From CBDDIP01 sp965279405 (GTDB taxonomy: Bacteria > Actinomycetota > Acidimicrobiia > Acidimicrobiales > Ilumatobacteraceae): DNA of 64,000 nucleotides. The notes below the pieces were generated by a model. It was not told where the DNA came from. It saw only the letters and a list, made by a program, of their open reading frames with translations, and searched no databases. Of this stretch, positions 35,818 through 44,815 are shown one piece after another. The DNA lies in NCBI GenBank assembly GCA_965279405.1, contig OZ257157.1, forward strand, positions 2,852,001 to 2,916,000, given 5' to 3'. A program made the position numbers and the translations under genes. Numbering within the stretch: position 1 is the first letter of the stretch; each line of letters begins with the position of its first letter.

Positions 35818-38795
35818 GCGCCGCCGGGTTGAAGCGCGAGGCCGGCAAGTTCGCCGCCGGCGTCCGCCATCCGATGGTCTGGTTGCAGGGCGTCTGCGGG
35901 GGCCAGCCCGCGTATCCACTTGCGATCCTGTTCGCGCTCAACGCCGTCGACGAGCTCGACCGCACCGCCTTCGGCATCCTGCTCCCGAACATTCGCGACG
36001 AGTTCAACCTCGACAACACCAAGGTGCTCGGCCTCGTCGGTCTGGTGTCGATCGCCGCACTGGCGTTGCAGGTGCCGATCGCCCAGTACGCCGACCGCGC
36101 CAAGCGCGTTCCGCTGGCGATCGTCGGCGCCATCATCTGGGCGTTGTTCAGCGGGCTCACCGGGCTGGCCAGTGGCGTCGTCCTGCTGGCCATCGCTCGC
36201 AGCGGCAGCTCACTCGGCAAGGCGGTCATCGACCCGACGCACAACTCGCTGCTGGCCGACTACTACCCGATCGATTCGCGCAGCAGGGTGTTCAGCACCC
36301 ACCGGGCCGCGAACGCGCTGGGCAGCTTCATCGGTCCGCTCGCCGCCGGACTGCTGGCGTACAGCTTCGGCTGGCGTGCCCCGTTCTTCGTCTTCGTCAT
36401 CCCGACGATCATCTTCGCCTTCATGGCGCTGCGCCTGCGCGAGCCGGTTCGCGGGCGTTGGGAACGCCAGGCGATGGGCGCGAGCGACGACGTCATCAAC
36501 ACGGAGGAGACGACGCCGTCGTTCGCGGAGAGCTGGCGCACGGTGCAGAAGGTGGAGAGCCTGCGGCGCATGTGGTGGAGCCTCCCGTTCCTGGCCACCG
36601 CGCTGATCGGCTTCGTCGTGCTCGCCTCGTTGCTCTACGAGCAGGAGTTCAACCTCGACGAGCGCGCCCGCGGCGTGGCGGCCGCGATCGCCGAGCCGTT
36701 CCAGCTCGTCGGCCTGGTGGTCGGGTCGCGCATCGTCACGAAGCGCTACATGGGCAACATGAACGGCCTGATCAAGTTCCTGTCGCGCATCGCCCTGCTC
36801 ACCGCCGTCGTGTCGATGGCCTTCGCGATCGCCCCGAACATCATCATCGCCGTGGCGATCAACTGCGTGATCTCGGCGATGCTGGCCATGCTCGGCCCGG
36901 GCATCCTCGCGTCGCTCTCGCTGGCGATCCCGCCTCGCGCTCGTGCCACGGGGTTCTCGGTCGCCTCCCTGTGGGTCATCCCGGGTCTGCTCGTGCTGCC
37001 GCTCATCGGCTGGATCAGCGGGCACGTCGGGATCCGCTGGGGGATGCTCGTGATGGTGCCGTTGTTCGTCATCGGCGCACTCATCCTCGGCACCGCGGCC
37101 AGCGTCATCGACGCGGACATCGCCCAGGTCTGGAAGGCGACGATGGCACGCAGCGAGGCGCTGTACCAACGTCGTCAGGGCGAGGCCGATCTGCTGCTGG
37201 TACGTGCCGTCAGCGCCGGCTACGCCGGACGTCAGGTGCTGTTCGAGGTGGACATCGACGTGAAGGAGGGCGAGATCGTCGCCCTGCTCGGGACGAACGG
37301 TGCCGGCAAGAGCACGCTGCTGAAGGTGATCAGCGGTGTCGTCGAGGCCGACCGCGGTGCGGTGGTCCTCGATGGACGCGACGTCACGCACGCGCCCCCG
37401 AACGAGATCGCCACGCTCGGGATCAGCCAGATGCCCGGCGGCCAAGGGGTGTTCGGCGGCCTCACCGTTGCGGAGAACCTGCGCCTCGCGGGATGGACGC
37501 GGCGCCGCGACCAGTCGGCCATCGACGCGGCCACCGAAGAGGTGCTGACGATCTTCCCCATCCTGCGCGAGCGGATGGGACGATCGGCGGCGGACCTGAG
37601 TGGCGGGCAGCAGCAGATGCTTGCGCTCGGCATGGCGTTCATCGCCCGACCGCGCGTGCTGCTGATCGACGAGCTGTCGCTCGGACTCGCGCCGGTGATC
37701 GTCGGTCAGCTGCTGCCGATCGTTCGCCGTCTGGCCGACGACGGCGTCGCCGTGATCCTCGTCGAGCAGAGCGTCAACGTCGCGCTCACCGTGGCCGAGC
37801 GGGCGTACTTCATGGAGCGTGGCGCCATCCGCTTCAGCGGTCCGACGGCCGAGCTGCTCGAACGGCCGGATCTGCTGCGTTCGGTGTTCCTCAGCGGCGC
37901 GTCGGTCGGTGACGCGTCAGCACGAGCCCCGCGGCCGGTGCACGCCGACGGCGACGTGGAGGTGCCGGCGCTCGACGTGCAGAGCCTGGTTCGGTCGTTC
38001 GGCGGCATCCGCGCCGTGAACCAGGCGACGTTCACCGTCGGTGAGCGGGAGATCGTCGGCATGATCGGCCCGAACGGCGCCGGCAAGACGACCATCTTCG
38101 ATCTCGTCAGTGGCTTCGTGCCGCTCGACGAAGGCCGTGTCTCCCTGGCCGGTCACGACATCACCTCGATGTCGGCCGCGCAGCGTGCACGCCGCGGGCT
38201 CGGCCGCAGCTTCCAGGACGCGCGGCTGTTCCCCGACATGACCGTGCGCGAGACGCTGGCGGTGTCGCTCGAACGGTGGGTGAAGAGCCGCAGTGCGCTG
38301 GCCGCCGCGCTGCGCCTGCCCGGTGTGTACGACGACGAGGAGCGCACGGCGCTGCGCGTCGAGGAGCTGATCGAGCTGATGCACCTCGGCGACTACCAGA
38401 ACGCGTTCGTGCGCGAGCTGTCCACCGGGACGCGACGCGTGGTCGATCTGGCGTGCCTCGCCGCACACCGGCCGACCGTCGTGATGCTCGACGAACCGTC
38501 CAGCGGCATCGCTCAACGCGAGGTCGAGGCACTCGCACCGGTGCTCCTGCGGCTGCGCGACGAGATGGGCGCGAGCCTCCTCGTCATCGAGCACGACATC
38601 CCGCTGATCTCGTCGATCTCGGATCGGCTCGTCGCCCTCGAGCAGGGCGCTGTCATCACCTCGGGCACGCCCGCCGAGGTGCTCGCCCATCCCGACGTCA
38701 TCGAGAGCTACCTCGGCAACAACGACGCCGCTCGCGAACGATCGGGCGCCGGGGTACCACCATCGACCAACGGTCGCGTACAAGCACCAACGTGA
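35814..38795 (+). CDS. MFS transporter fused to LivF-like and LivG-like ABC ATPases
   Basis: A single 993-residue frame. Residues 1 to about 440 are a 12-helix major facilitator domain (LNAVDELDRTAFGILLPNI, QYADRAKRVPLAIVGAIIWA, STHRAANALGSFIGPLAAGL). About 460-690 is a LivF-like ATPase with Walker A LLGTNGAGKST, signature DLSGGQQQMLALGMA and Walker B VLLIDELSLGLAP. About 720-970 is a LivG-like ATPase with Walker A IGPNGAGKTT, GLGRSFQDARLFPDMTV, and Walker B VVMLDEPSSGIA; its signature is degenerate (ELSTGTRRVVDLACLA). No stop or frameshift breaks the joins. It is translationally coupled to the LivH-LivM fusion and followed by a substrate-binding protein, so its ATPase parts should energise that permease. 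What the MFS domain does is unclear. Confidence 0.9.
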   Translation: MSAAGLKREAGKFAAGVRHPMVWLQGVCGGQPAYPLAILFALNAVDELDRTAFGILLPNIRDEFNLDNTKVLGLVGLVSIAALALQVPIAQYADRAKRVPLAIVGAIIWALFSGLTGLASGVVLLAIARSGSSLGKAVIDPTHNSLLADYYPIDSRSRVFSTHRAANALGSFIGPLAAGLLAYSFGWRAPFFVFVIPTIIFAFMALRLREPVRGRWERQAMGASDDVINTEETTPSFAESWRTVQKVESLRRMWWSLPFLATALIGFVVLASLLYEQEFNLDERARGVAAAIAEPFQLVGLVVGSRIVTKRYMGNMNGLIKFLSRIALLTAVVSMAFAIAPNIIIAVAINCVISAMLAMLGPGILASLSLAIPPRARATGFSVASLWVIPGLLVLPLIGWISGHVGIRWGMLVMVPLFVIGALILGTAASVIDADIAQVWKATMARSEALYQRRQGEADLLLVRAVSAGYAGRQVLFEVDIDVKEGEIVALLGTNGAGKSTLLKVISGVVEADRGAVVLDGRDVTHAPPNEIATLGISQMPGGQGVFGGLTVAENLRLAGWTRRRDQSAIDAATEEVLTIFPILRERMGRSAADLSGGQQQMLALGMAFIARPRVLLIDELSLGLAPVIVGQLLPIVRRLADDGVAVILVEQSVNVALTVAERAYFMERGAIRFSGPTAELLERPDLLRSVFLSGASVGDASARAPRPVHADGDVEVPALDVQSLVRSFGGIRAVNQATFTVGEREIVGMIGPNGAGKTTIFDLVSGFVPLDEGRVSLAGHDITSMSAAQRARRGLGRSFQDARLFPDMTVRETLAVSLERWVKSRSALAAALRLPGVYDDEERTALRVEELIELMHLGDYQNAFVRELSTGTRRVVDLACLAAHRPTVVMLDEPSSGIAQREVEALAPVLLRLRDEMGASLLVIEHDIPLISSISDRLVALEQGAVITSGTPAEVLAHPDVIESYLGNNDAARERSGAGVPPSTNGRVQAPT

Positions 38796-38819
38796 GAACA
38801 ACAACAAGGGGGACCTGAC

Positions 38820-40607
38820 ATGCAACCAGCCAGCTCGACGGGCAGCGGTTCCGGGGGGAACCGCAACCTCAAGCGATGGGGGCCGATCGTCGGCGTGGTG
38901 GCCGTGGTGGCCATCGGCGCCGGGATCGTGATCGCCACGAGTGGTGACGACGACAAGAAGGGTGCGGACACCACGCTCCCCGTGAGCGTCGCGCCCACCA
39001 CCCCGGAGACGACGCCGACATCGGGTGGCACCACGCCGGGGACGAGTGGGACGACACCGCCCTCCGGCGAGATCACGTTCCCGCTGTCCTACGACCAGGC
39101 CAAGGCACAGGGCATCGAGGGTCAGGTCGACTGGGGCGATCGCTGCGACACGACGACGGGCAACGTCGCCGTGCCCGACTTCTTCGCCGCCGACTGCTAC
39201 GCGCCGTTCACCGGCGACAACGGCGGGGCCACCTCGCCGGGCGTGACCGCCGACGAGATCACGATCGTCGTCTACCTCGGCCAGGCGGGTGACCCGATCA
39301 TCAAGTACATCACCGACGCGATCGCGGTCGACGACACCAACGCCCAGATCGCGGACACGATGACCGGGTTGATGGACTTCTACCAGGCGTACTACGAGCT
39401 CTACGGCCGCAAGATCAACCTGATCACCTACGAGGGCACGGGCAACGCCTCCGACGAGGTGGCCGCCCGCGCCGACGCAGCGCAGATCGCCGAGGAGTAC
39501 ACCCCGTTCGTCGTGCTCGGCGGGCCGGCGCTGACCAGTGCCTTCGCCGACGAGCTCTCCGCCCGCAAGGTGATGTGCATCGGCTGCACGCCGGGCCAGA
39601 CGCCCGAGTGGTACGCCGAGCGCTCACCGTACGTGTGGGGCCTCGATGGCAGCGCCGCCCAGAAGCAGGAGCACGTCGTCGAGTTCATCACCAAGCAGCT
39701 CGTCGGCAAGAACGCCGAGCACGCCGGTGACGAGTTCACCGGGTCGCCGCGCAAATTCGGCCTCGTCTACCTCAACAGCAGTGGCGCATCCGAGGAGCTG
39801 GCCAATCGGTTCGCGACGTCGATGAGCGACGCCGGCGCGCCGCTCGCCGAGGTCATCCCGTACGTCCTCGACCCGTCCTCGATCCAGCAGACCGCCGTGC
39901 AGGTGATCACCAAGCTGAAGGCGTCTGGCATCACCACCGTGATCTTCAGCGGTGACCCGGTGGCACCCCGCGACTTCACCACCGAGGCAACCGCCCAGGA
40001 GTACTTCCCCGAGTGGGTCGTGGCTGCTTCGACGTTGATGGACACCAACGCGTTCGCCCGCACGTACGACCAGCAGCAGTGGGCGCACGCCTTCGGCGTC
40101 ACCCAGCTGGCCGCCAAGGCAGACGCGACGAAGATCGGTGCGTTCGCCGTGTACAAGTGGTTCACCGGTCAGGACCCGCCGGCACCCGGCTACATCGGCG
40201 TCATCCAGCCGAACCCGGCGTTGTTCTTCGCCGTCGTCGAATCCGTCGGTCCGAACCTGACTCCCGAGGCGTTCCGCGATGCGCTGTTCGCCGGTGAGCC
40301 GACCACCCGTGCCATCGGCCAGCCGTCGCTGTCGTACGGCGACAAGGGCATCTGGCCGGAGACGGATTACCTCGGCGTGGACGACGCGACGGTGTTCTTC
40401 TGGGACCCGACGGCCACCGGCCCCGACGAGATCCGCAAGGAGGGCACGGGCATGTACCGCTTCCCCGACGGTGGCAAGCGCTACCTGCCGGGTGAGTGGC
40501 CGACCGAGGACAAGCTCTTCCAGAACGACGGCACGGTGACGATCTACACCACCCCGCCGCCCGGTGAGGAGCCCAAGGACTACCCGAGTCCTGCCGGAGG
40601 CTCGTGA
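38820..40607 (+). CDS. ABC transporter substrate-binding protein, membrane-anchored
   Basis: A 595-residue periplasmic-binding-protein type I (Leu/Ile/Val-like). An N-terminal helix (WGPIVGVVAVVAIGAGIVIA, about 20-39) without a lipobox Cys suggests a transmembrane anchor. A Thr/Pro-rich linker to about residue 80 follows. The binding fold begins near GVTADEITIVVYLGQAGD and includes PFVVLGGPALTSAFADEL and TTVIFSGDPVAPRDFTTEA. It is much longer than classic LivJ. AAGGGGGACC just before the ATG is a good ribosome-binding site. It is the last gene of the three-gene transporter operon and probably delivers the solute to the fused permease. The ligand is unknown. Confidence 0.88.
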   Translation: MQPASSTGSGSGGNRNLKRWGPIVGVVAVVAIGAGIVIATSGDDDKKGADTTLPVSVAPTTPETTPTSGGTTPGTSGTTPPSGEITFPLSYDQAKAQGIEGQVDWGDRCDTTTGNVAVPDFFAADCYAPFTGDNGGATSPGVTADEITIVVYLGQAGDPIIKYITDAIAVDDTNAQIADTMTGLMDFYQAYYELYGRKINLITYEGTGNASDEVAARADAAQIAEEYTPFVVLGGPALTSAFADELSARKVMCIGCTPGQTPEWYAERSPYVWGLDGSAAQKQEHVVEFITKQLVGKNAEHAGDEFTGSPRKFGLVYLNSSGASEELANRFATSMSDAGAPLAEVIPYVLDPSSIQQTAVQVITKLKASGITTVIFSGDPVAPRDFTTEATAQEYFPEWVVAASTLMDTNAFARTYDQQQWAHAFGVTQLAAKADATKIGAFAVYKWFTGQDPPAPGYIGVIQPNPALFFAVVESVGPNLTPEAFRDALFAGEPTTRAIGQPSLSYGDKGIWPETDYLGVDDATVFFWDPTATGPDEIRKEGTGMYRFPDGGKRYLPGEWPTEDKLFQNDGTVTIYTTPPPGEEPKDYPSPAGGS

Positions 40608-40626
40608 TCTGAGTGCGTGACGTCAG

Positions 40627-40640
40627 TCGGGCAGCCCCGA
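40627..40640. terminator. Short hairpin between convergent genes, possible terminator
   Basis: TCGGG and CCCGA flank a CAGC loop in the 33-base gap between the convergent binding-protein and uracil-DNA glycosylase genes. The five-base stem is weak, so this is tentative. Confidence 0.3.
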
Positions 40641-41306
40641 TCAGGCTGGAAGTGTCCAGTCGATCGGTGGCAGCCCGGCTGACGTCAGCGCGTCGTTGGT
40701 GCGGCTGAACGGCTTGCTGCCGAAGAAGCCGTTGTGCGCGCTGAGCGGCGACGGGTGCGCCGACTCGATGATCACGTGCCGGCCGGCCGCCTGCACGAGC
40801 GGCTGCTTCTTGCGCGCGCTGGCACCCCACAGGATGAAGACCACCGGATGCTCCTTGGCGGCGACCGTGCGCAGCACCTCGTCGGTGAAGATCTCCCATC
40901 CCTTCCCCTGATGCGACGCCGCCTGGCCGGCGCGCACCGTGAGCGTGGTGTTCAGGAGCAGCACGCCCTGCTCGGCCCACGCCTCGAGGTTGCCGTGCCC
41001 CGGCGTGGTGATGCCGAGGTCGCTGTTGAGCTCCTTGTAGACGTTGAGCAGCGACGGCGGGATGGCCACGCCGCGGCGAACGGAGAAGCACAGGCCGTGC
41101 GCCTGTCGCGGGCCGTGGTACGGGTCCTGTCCGAGGATGACGACGCGCGTCGAGGCGAACGACGTGAGGTGCAGAGCGGCGAAGACGTCCTCGTGCGGTG
41201 GGTACACCGTGTGCCGTTGTCGCTCGTCGGCGACGAACGCCTGCAGCGGCGCCCAGTAAGGCTTGGCCAGCTCACCCCGCAGCACCGGGTTCCAGTCGGT
41301 GGTCAC
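40641..41306 (-). CDS. ung: Uracil-DNA glycosylase
   Basis: A 221-residue family 1 UDG that removes uracil from DNA in base excision repair. The water-activating loop is VVILGQDPYHGPRQAHGL (Asp about 61), and the DNA-intercalation loop is ESAHPSPLSAHNGFFGSKPFS. NTTLTVRAGQAASHQGKGWE is also family-specific. The GTG start is preceded, after six bases, by CAGAAT, a -10-like box, so translation is probably leaderless. It is convergent with the transporter operon. Confidence 0.96.
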   Translation of the reverse strand: MTTDWNPVLRGELAKPYWAPLQAFVADERQRHTVYPPHEDVFAALHLTSFASTRVVILGQDPYHGPRQAHGLCFSVRRGVAIPPSLLNVYKELNSDLGITTPGHGNLEAWAEQGVLLLNTTLTVRAGQAASHQGKGWEIFTDEVLRTVAAKEHPVVFILWGASARKKQPLVQAAGRHVIIESAHPSPLSAHNGFFGSKPFSRTNDALTSAGLPPIDWTLPA

Positions 41307-41323
41307 CGTTGCATTCTGGCGCG

Positions 41324-42121
41324 TCAGCCGGGCATGCCGCCGTGGCCGTCACCCGCGCCGCCCGGACCGCTGCTGTCGCCGCCCCAACCGCCGGGATGAT
41401 CGTCGCCATCGCCGTTGGACTCGCGTACGTCGGGCACCAGTCGACCGTCCTCCAACGACACGCGGATGCGAGTGACGTGGCCGTCGCCTGACGTGAACCG
41501 CACCTCAACGCGACGACCGCTGCCGTCGACGACCGCGGCATCGAAGCCGCCTGCCGGATCGGCGCTGACGACGATGACCCGGTCGCCCTGGCGTCGCACG
41601 GTGACCGATCCACCCTGACCGGAGAACGTCCTCGGTCCGAACGGCACGTTGGTGCTCGGCACGGACGTCGGCGTCGAGCCGTGCTGGCCGGAACCGGAGC
41701 CAGTGGCCGAACCCGAGCCGACCGGTTGTTCGGGCGCGGCGGGTGCGGTCGGCGCCACCGTGACCGTCACCTCGGTGGTCGTGGTCGGCGGGATCGTCGT
41801 CGACTCGTCGACGGTGGTGGTCGGCGCGATCGTGGTGGTCGTCGGTGCCGACGTCGGCGTCAGCCCGACGACCTCGGTCGTTCCGGTGGCGGAGGAGCTG
41901 CTGGGGCGCAGCAGGGGCGCGGACTCCGGCTGGGCGGCGAACGCGGCGACCCCGAGCACGAGTGCGCCGACGGCGGTGCTGCCGCTGAGGATCGCGGCGC
42001 GGCGCCGACGGGCGCGGCGGGCCTTGCCGCGGACGGCGACGAGCGCGACGTTCTCGTCGGGGAACGCGCCGCTCAACCGGCCGAGCTGCTGGCGCAGGCG
42101 AGGATCGTCGAAGTCGTTCAT
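41324..42121 (-). CDS. Single-pass membrane protein partner of sigma factor, possible anti-sigma factor
   Basis: A 265-residue protein with a short cytoplasmic region (residues 1-43, ending in RRARRRRAA), one transmembrane helix (about 44-63, STAVGALVLGVAAFAA), a long Thr/Pro/Ser-rich linker and a C-terminal extracytoplasmic domain ending in a Gly/Asp-rich tail (DGDDHPGGWGGDSSGPGG). The start codon overlaps the sigma factor stop by four bases, the classic position of an anti-sigma gene. There is no ZAS zinc motif in the cytoplasmic part, so inhibition is inferred from position only. The exposed domain (VTVRRQGDRVIVVSADPAG) may sense envelope conditions. Confidence 0.6.
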   Translation of the reverse strand: MNDFDDPRLRQQLGRLSGAFPDENVALVAVRGKARRARRRRAAILSGSTAVGALVLGVAAFAAQPESAPLLRPSSSSATGTTEVVGLTPTSAPTTTTIAPTTTVDESTTIPPTTTTEVTVTVAPTAPAAPEQPVGSGSATGSGSGQHGSTPTSVPSTNVPFGPRTFSGQGGSVTVRRQGDRVIVVSADPAGGFDAAVVDGSGRRVEVRFTSGDGHVTRIRVSLEDGRLVPDVRESNGDGDDHPGGWGGDSSGPGGAGDGHGGMPG

Positions 42122-42714
42122 CCGAGCTCCGGTCCCGCAGCGTCCGGCACGGGCTGGCGGTCCAGGAACGCGGCGCGCTGATCCGCTCCGCCGAGGACGG
42201 AGCGCAGGCGTTCGCGGCCCTGGTGCAGGTGGAACTTGACGGCGCCCTCGCTGAGCCGCATCGCCACAGCCACTTCGGCCACGCTGAGACCGTCGACGTA
42301 GAACAGGGCGACCGCCAACCGCTGCTGGCGCGGCAGATCGGCCAGCGTGGTCATGATGGTCGCGTCCGCCGAGGGCTCGGCATCGATCGCGAGGTCGCCC
42401 TCGTCGGGTCGAGCCGCCAGCCGCTCCATGGCCTGCTGCTTGCGACCGTTGCGACGGTGCTCGTCGCGCAGGCGGTTGATCGCCACCCGGCGCACCCACC
42501 CGACCGGGTCGTCGTAGCGCGACACCCGGCGCCAGTGGAGGTGCGCCTTCACGAACGCCTCCTGCACGGCGTCGGCGGCCTGCTCACGGTTGCCGCTGAC
42601 CAGGGTGAGGGCGCGCACGAGCCGGCCGTAGTGGGCCCGGAACAGCGTCTCGAGCGTCTCGATCACGGCGAGGTCGACGGTCGTGTCCGCCCTGCTCACC
42701 GATCGGTCACCCAC
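42118..42714 (-). CDS. ECF-type (SigE-family) RNA polymerase sigma factor
   Basis: About 198 residues. Region 2 is FRAHYGRLVRALTLVSGNREQAADAVQEAF, including the core-binding and -10-recognition helices, and region 4 is LPRQQRLAVALFYVDGLSVAEVAVAM followed by LSEGAVKFHLHQGRERL, the -35-binding helix-turn-helix. Start assignment is uncertain: GTG codons at 42714, 42699 and 42666 all precede region 2. It is coupled to the single-pass membrane protein downstream, which suggests control by that protein. It is divergent from the 2OG oxygenase. Confidence 0.87.
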   Translation of the reverse strand: MGDRSVSRADTTVDLAVIETLETLFRAHYGRLVRALTLVSGNREQAADAVQEAFVKAHLHWRRVSRYDDPVGWVRRVAINRLRDEHRRNGRKQQAMERLAARPDEGDLAIDAEPSADATIMTTLADLPRQQRLAVALFYVDGLSVAEVAVAMRLSEGAVKFHLHQGRERLRSVLGGADQRAAFLDRQPVPDAAGPELG

Positions 42715-42819
42715 GGTGGCGCACCGTTCCACCGGGGAGAGACGCACGAACTGCACATGGGTGACACGCACGATGCGAGTCGACGGTTTGGCCCACGGGC
42801 ACCTCTTGTCATCGGACGC

Positions 42820-42825
42820 TACGGT
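42820..42825 (+). promoter_or_regulatory. -10 box (TACGGT), leaderless-type, for the 2OG oxygenase
   Basis: TACGGT ends seven bases before GTG 42833, which favours that codon as the start. It lies in the 118-base divergent region with the sigma factor. Confidence 0.45.
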
Positions 42826-42832
42826 GGTGCAC

Positions 42833-43801
42833 GTGAGCGACATTCTCGAGGTTGACCTGCTGGCCTTCGAACGTGGTACCTCGTCGCAACGTGCGGCGGT
42901 GGTCGACGGCGTGCGTCGCAGCCTGGTGACCGGGTTCGTCTATACCCGCCACGACCTCTCCGAAGACATGCTCGACACCGCGTACGGGATGCTCGCCGAG
43001 TTCTTCGGCAAGCCGACCGACGAGAAGCAGCAGTTCACCGCGCCGGAGACCCACGGTCAGACGGGCTACACCGGTCTGCTGGTGGAGACCGCGGCGAGCA
43101 GCGACGTACCGGACTGGAAGGAGATGCTCAACTGGGGCCGGTCGTTGCCGGTCGGGCACCCGCTGCGCGACCGCTACCCGCATCGCTACGGCCCACAGGT
43201 CCTTCCTGAGGCCGCCGTGCCCGGCATCGAAAAGGTGCTCACCGACTTCCACAACACGATCGAAGACCTCCAGCGTCGCTTCCTGCGCGTGATCGCCGAA
43301 GGCCTCGGCTGCCACGAGACGTTCTTCGACGAGATGACCCACAACGGCGCCACGCTCACCCGCGCCATCCGCTACCCACCGATGGTCGAGTCGCCCGGCG
43401 GCACGCACGTGTGGGCCGGCGCGCACGGCGACATCAACCTGATCACCGCGTTGCCCCGTGCCACCGCGCCGGGTCTGCAGGTGCTCGTCGACGGCGCGTG
43501 GGTCGACGCGGTCGCGCCGCAAGGACAGGTGATCATCAACACCGGGATGATGTTGGAGCGGCTGACCAACGGCATCATCCCGCCCGGCATCCACCGCGTC
43601 GTCGCCGACCCGAACTACGGCGGCGAGCGGTACAGCGTGGTTCAGTTCTGCCACCCGACCCCGTGGACGCTGCTCACCCCGTTGGCCAGTTGCATCACCC
43701 CGGAGCACCCGCAACGGCACTCGGCGATGGTCAGCGCCGACGCACTCGATCTCGTGCTCTACGAGATCAACCTCGTGGAGACGGCCCGGCGTGTCAGCTG
43801 A
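42833..43801 (+). CDS. Isopenicillin N synthase-like Fe(II)/2-oxoglutarate oxygenase
   Basis: A 322-residue oxygenase of the IPNS/gibberellin-oxidase type. The iron triad is His 198 and Asp 200 in GAHGDINLITAL and His 254 in GIHRVVADP. Arg 266 in ERYSVVQF is the RxS motif for 2-oxoglutarate. The N-terminal non-haem dioxygenase region (about 1-130) has SLVTGFVYTRHDLS and ETHGQTGYTG. The substrate is unknown. The start GTG is supported by the -10 box. The last 11 bases overlap the ROK kinase gene, so the two are cotranscribed. Confidence 0.88.
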   Translation: MSDILEVDLLAFERGTSSQRAAVVDGVRRSLVTGFVYTRHDLSEDMLDTAYGMLAEFFGKPTDEKQQFTAPETHGQTGYTGLLVETAASSDVPDWKEMLNWGRSLPVGHPLRDRYPHRYGPQVLPEAAVPGIEKVLTDFHNTIEDLQRRFLRVIAEGLGCHETFFDEMTHNGATLTRAIRYPPMVESPGGTHVWAGAHGDINLITALPRATAPGLQVLVDGAWVDAVAPQGQVIINTGMMLERLTNGIIPPGIHRVVADPNYGGERYSVVQFCHPTPWTLLTPLASCITPEHPQRHSAMVSADALDLVLYEINLVETARRVS

Positions 43802-44774
43802 CGCCGAGCTGCCGGGGCGCGACCCGGCACCGGCGGAGGCCGTCGACGCAGTGCCGGCGCCAGCTCCTCCTCCCGCGCGTCCCAAGGTCGTGCTGGCCGT
43901 CGACATCGGCGGGACGAAGATGGCTGTCGGCCTGATGACGATGCACGGCGAGCTGATCGATCGCGAGCAGACGTTGGTCGACCACTCGGCCAACGCCAAC
44001 TCGCTGTACGAGAACCTCGACGTGATGGTGCAGTCGCAGCTCGAACGCGCGCGCGGTCACCACCAGATGGATCCCGTGTCGGTCGGCGTCGGTTGTGCGG
44101 GTCCGGTGACGCCGAACGCCGAGGCGGTGTCGCCGTTGAACATCCACGCGTGGCGGGAGTTCCCGTTGCGCGACCGGTTGGCGGCGTCCGCCGGGTTGCC
44201 TGTGTTCGGTGAGCTGGACGCGAAGGCGCTCGCGCTGGCAGAAGGGTGGCTCGGCGCGGCACAAGGCCGCGACAGCTTCCTGGCGATGGTCGTCAGCACC
44301 GGTGTCGGCGGGGGCATCGTGCTCAACGGTCAGCTGCTCGACGGGGCCACCGGCAACGCCGGCCACGTCGGGCACATCGTCGTCGAGCCGAACGGCCGAC
44401 GGTGCGTGTGCGGCTCGCGAGGGTGCCTCGAGGCCGAAGCCTCCGGCCCGGCGATCGAAGCGATCACCGGGCGGCCACCGACCGAGCCGAGCTACGAGAT
44501 CATGCAACGCACCGGCCGGCTCGTCGGGCGAGCTGTTGCCTCGGTGTGCAACCTGCTCGACCTCGAGCTCGCCGTCGTCGGCGGGTCGGTCGCGTTGGGC
44601 TTCGGAGCGACGTTCTTCAACGCTGCGCAGGAGACGCTCAGCGAGCACAGCCAGCTGTCGTTCAGCCGATCGGCGCGGATCACTCCGGCACGCCTCGGAG
44701 ATCGTGGCCCGCTGGTCGGCGCCGGCGCGGTGGGCATGCGCGGCGTGCGCCGCGCGCAGCGCGCCAGCGCGTAG
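43791..44774 (+). CDS. ROK family sugar kinase (glucokinase-like)
   Basis: A 327-residue ROK protein. An Ala/Pro-rich N-terminal tail of about 30 residues precedes the phosphate loop VVLAVDIGGTKMAVGL. The substrate loop has GELDAKALALAEGWLG, the catalytic Asp region is preserved in that segment, and the zinc-binding ROK signature is GHVGHIVVEPNGRRCVCGSRG with CLEAEASG following. There is no N-terminal winged-helix, so it is a kinase rather than a repressor. It probably phosphorylates glucose or an N-acetyl-hexosamine. The GTG start overlaps the oxygenase gene end. Confidence 0.9.
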   Translation: MSADAELPGRDPAPAEAVDAVPAPAPPPARPKVVLAVDIGGTKMAVGLMTMHGELIDREQTLVDHSANANSLYENLDVMVQSQLERARGHHQMDPVSVGVGCAGPVTPNAEAVSPLNIHAWREFPLRDRLAASAGLPVFGELDAKALALAEGWLGAAQGRDSFLAMVVSTGVGGGIVLNGQLLDGATGNAGHVGHIVVEPNGRRCVCGSRGCLEAEASGPAIEAITGRPPTEPSYEIMQRTGRLVGRAVASVCNLLDLELAVVGGSVALGFGATFFNAAQETLSEHSQLSFSRSARITPARLGDRGPLVGAGAVGMRGVRRAQRASA

Positions 44775-44815
44775 CCTCACGTTTCGACGGCGGACGCACA
44801 GGGGAGTACAGCAAC

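Noticed and set aside
40627..40640. Certain bidirectional terminator between the binding protein and ung
   Set aside because: The stem is only five base pairs without a T run, so I kept it only as a low-confidence feature.
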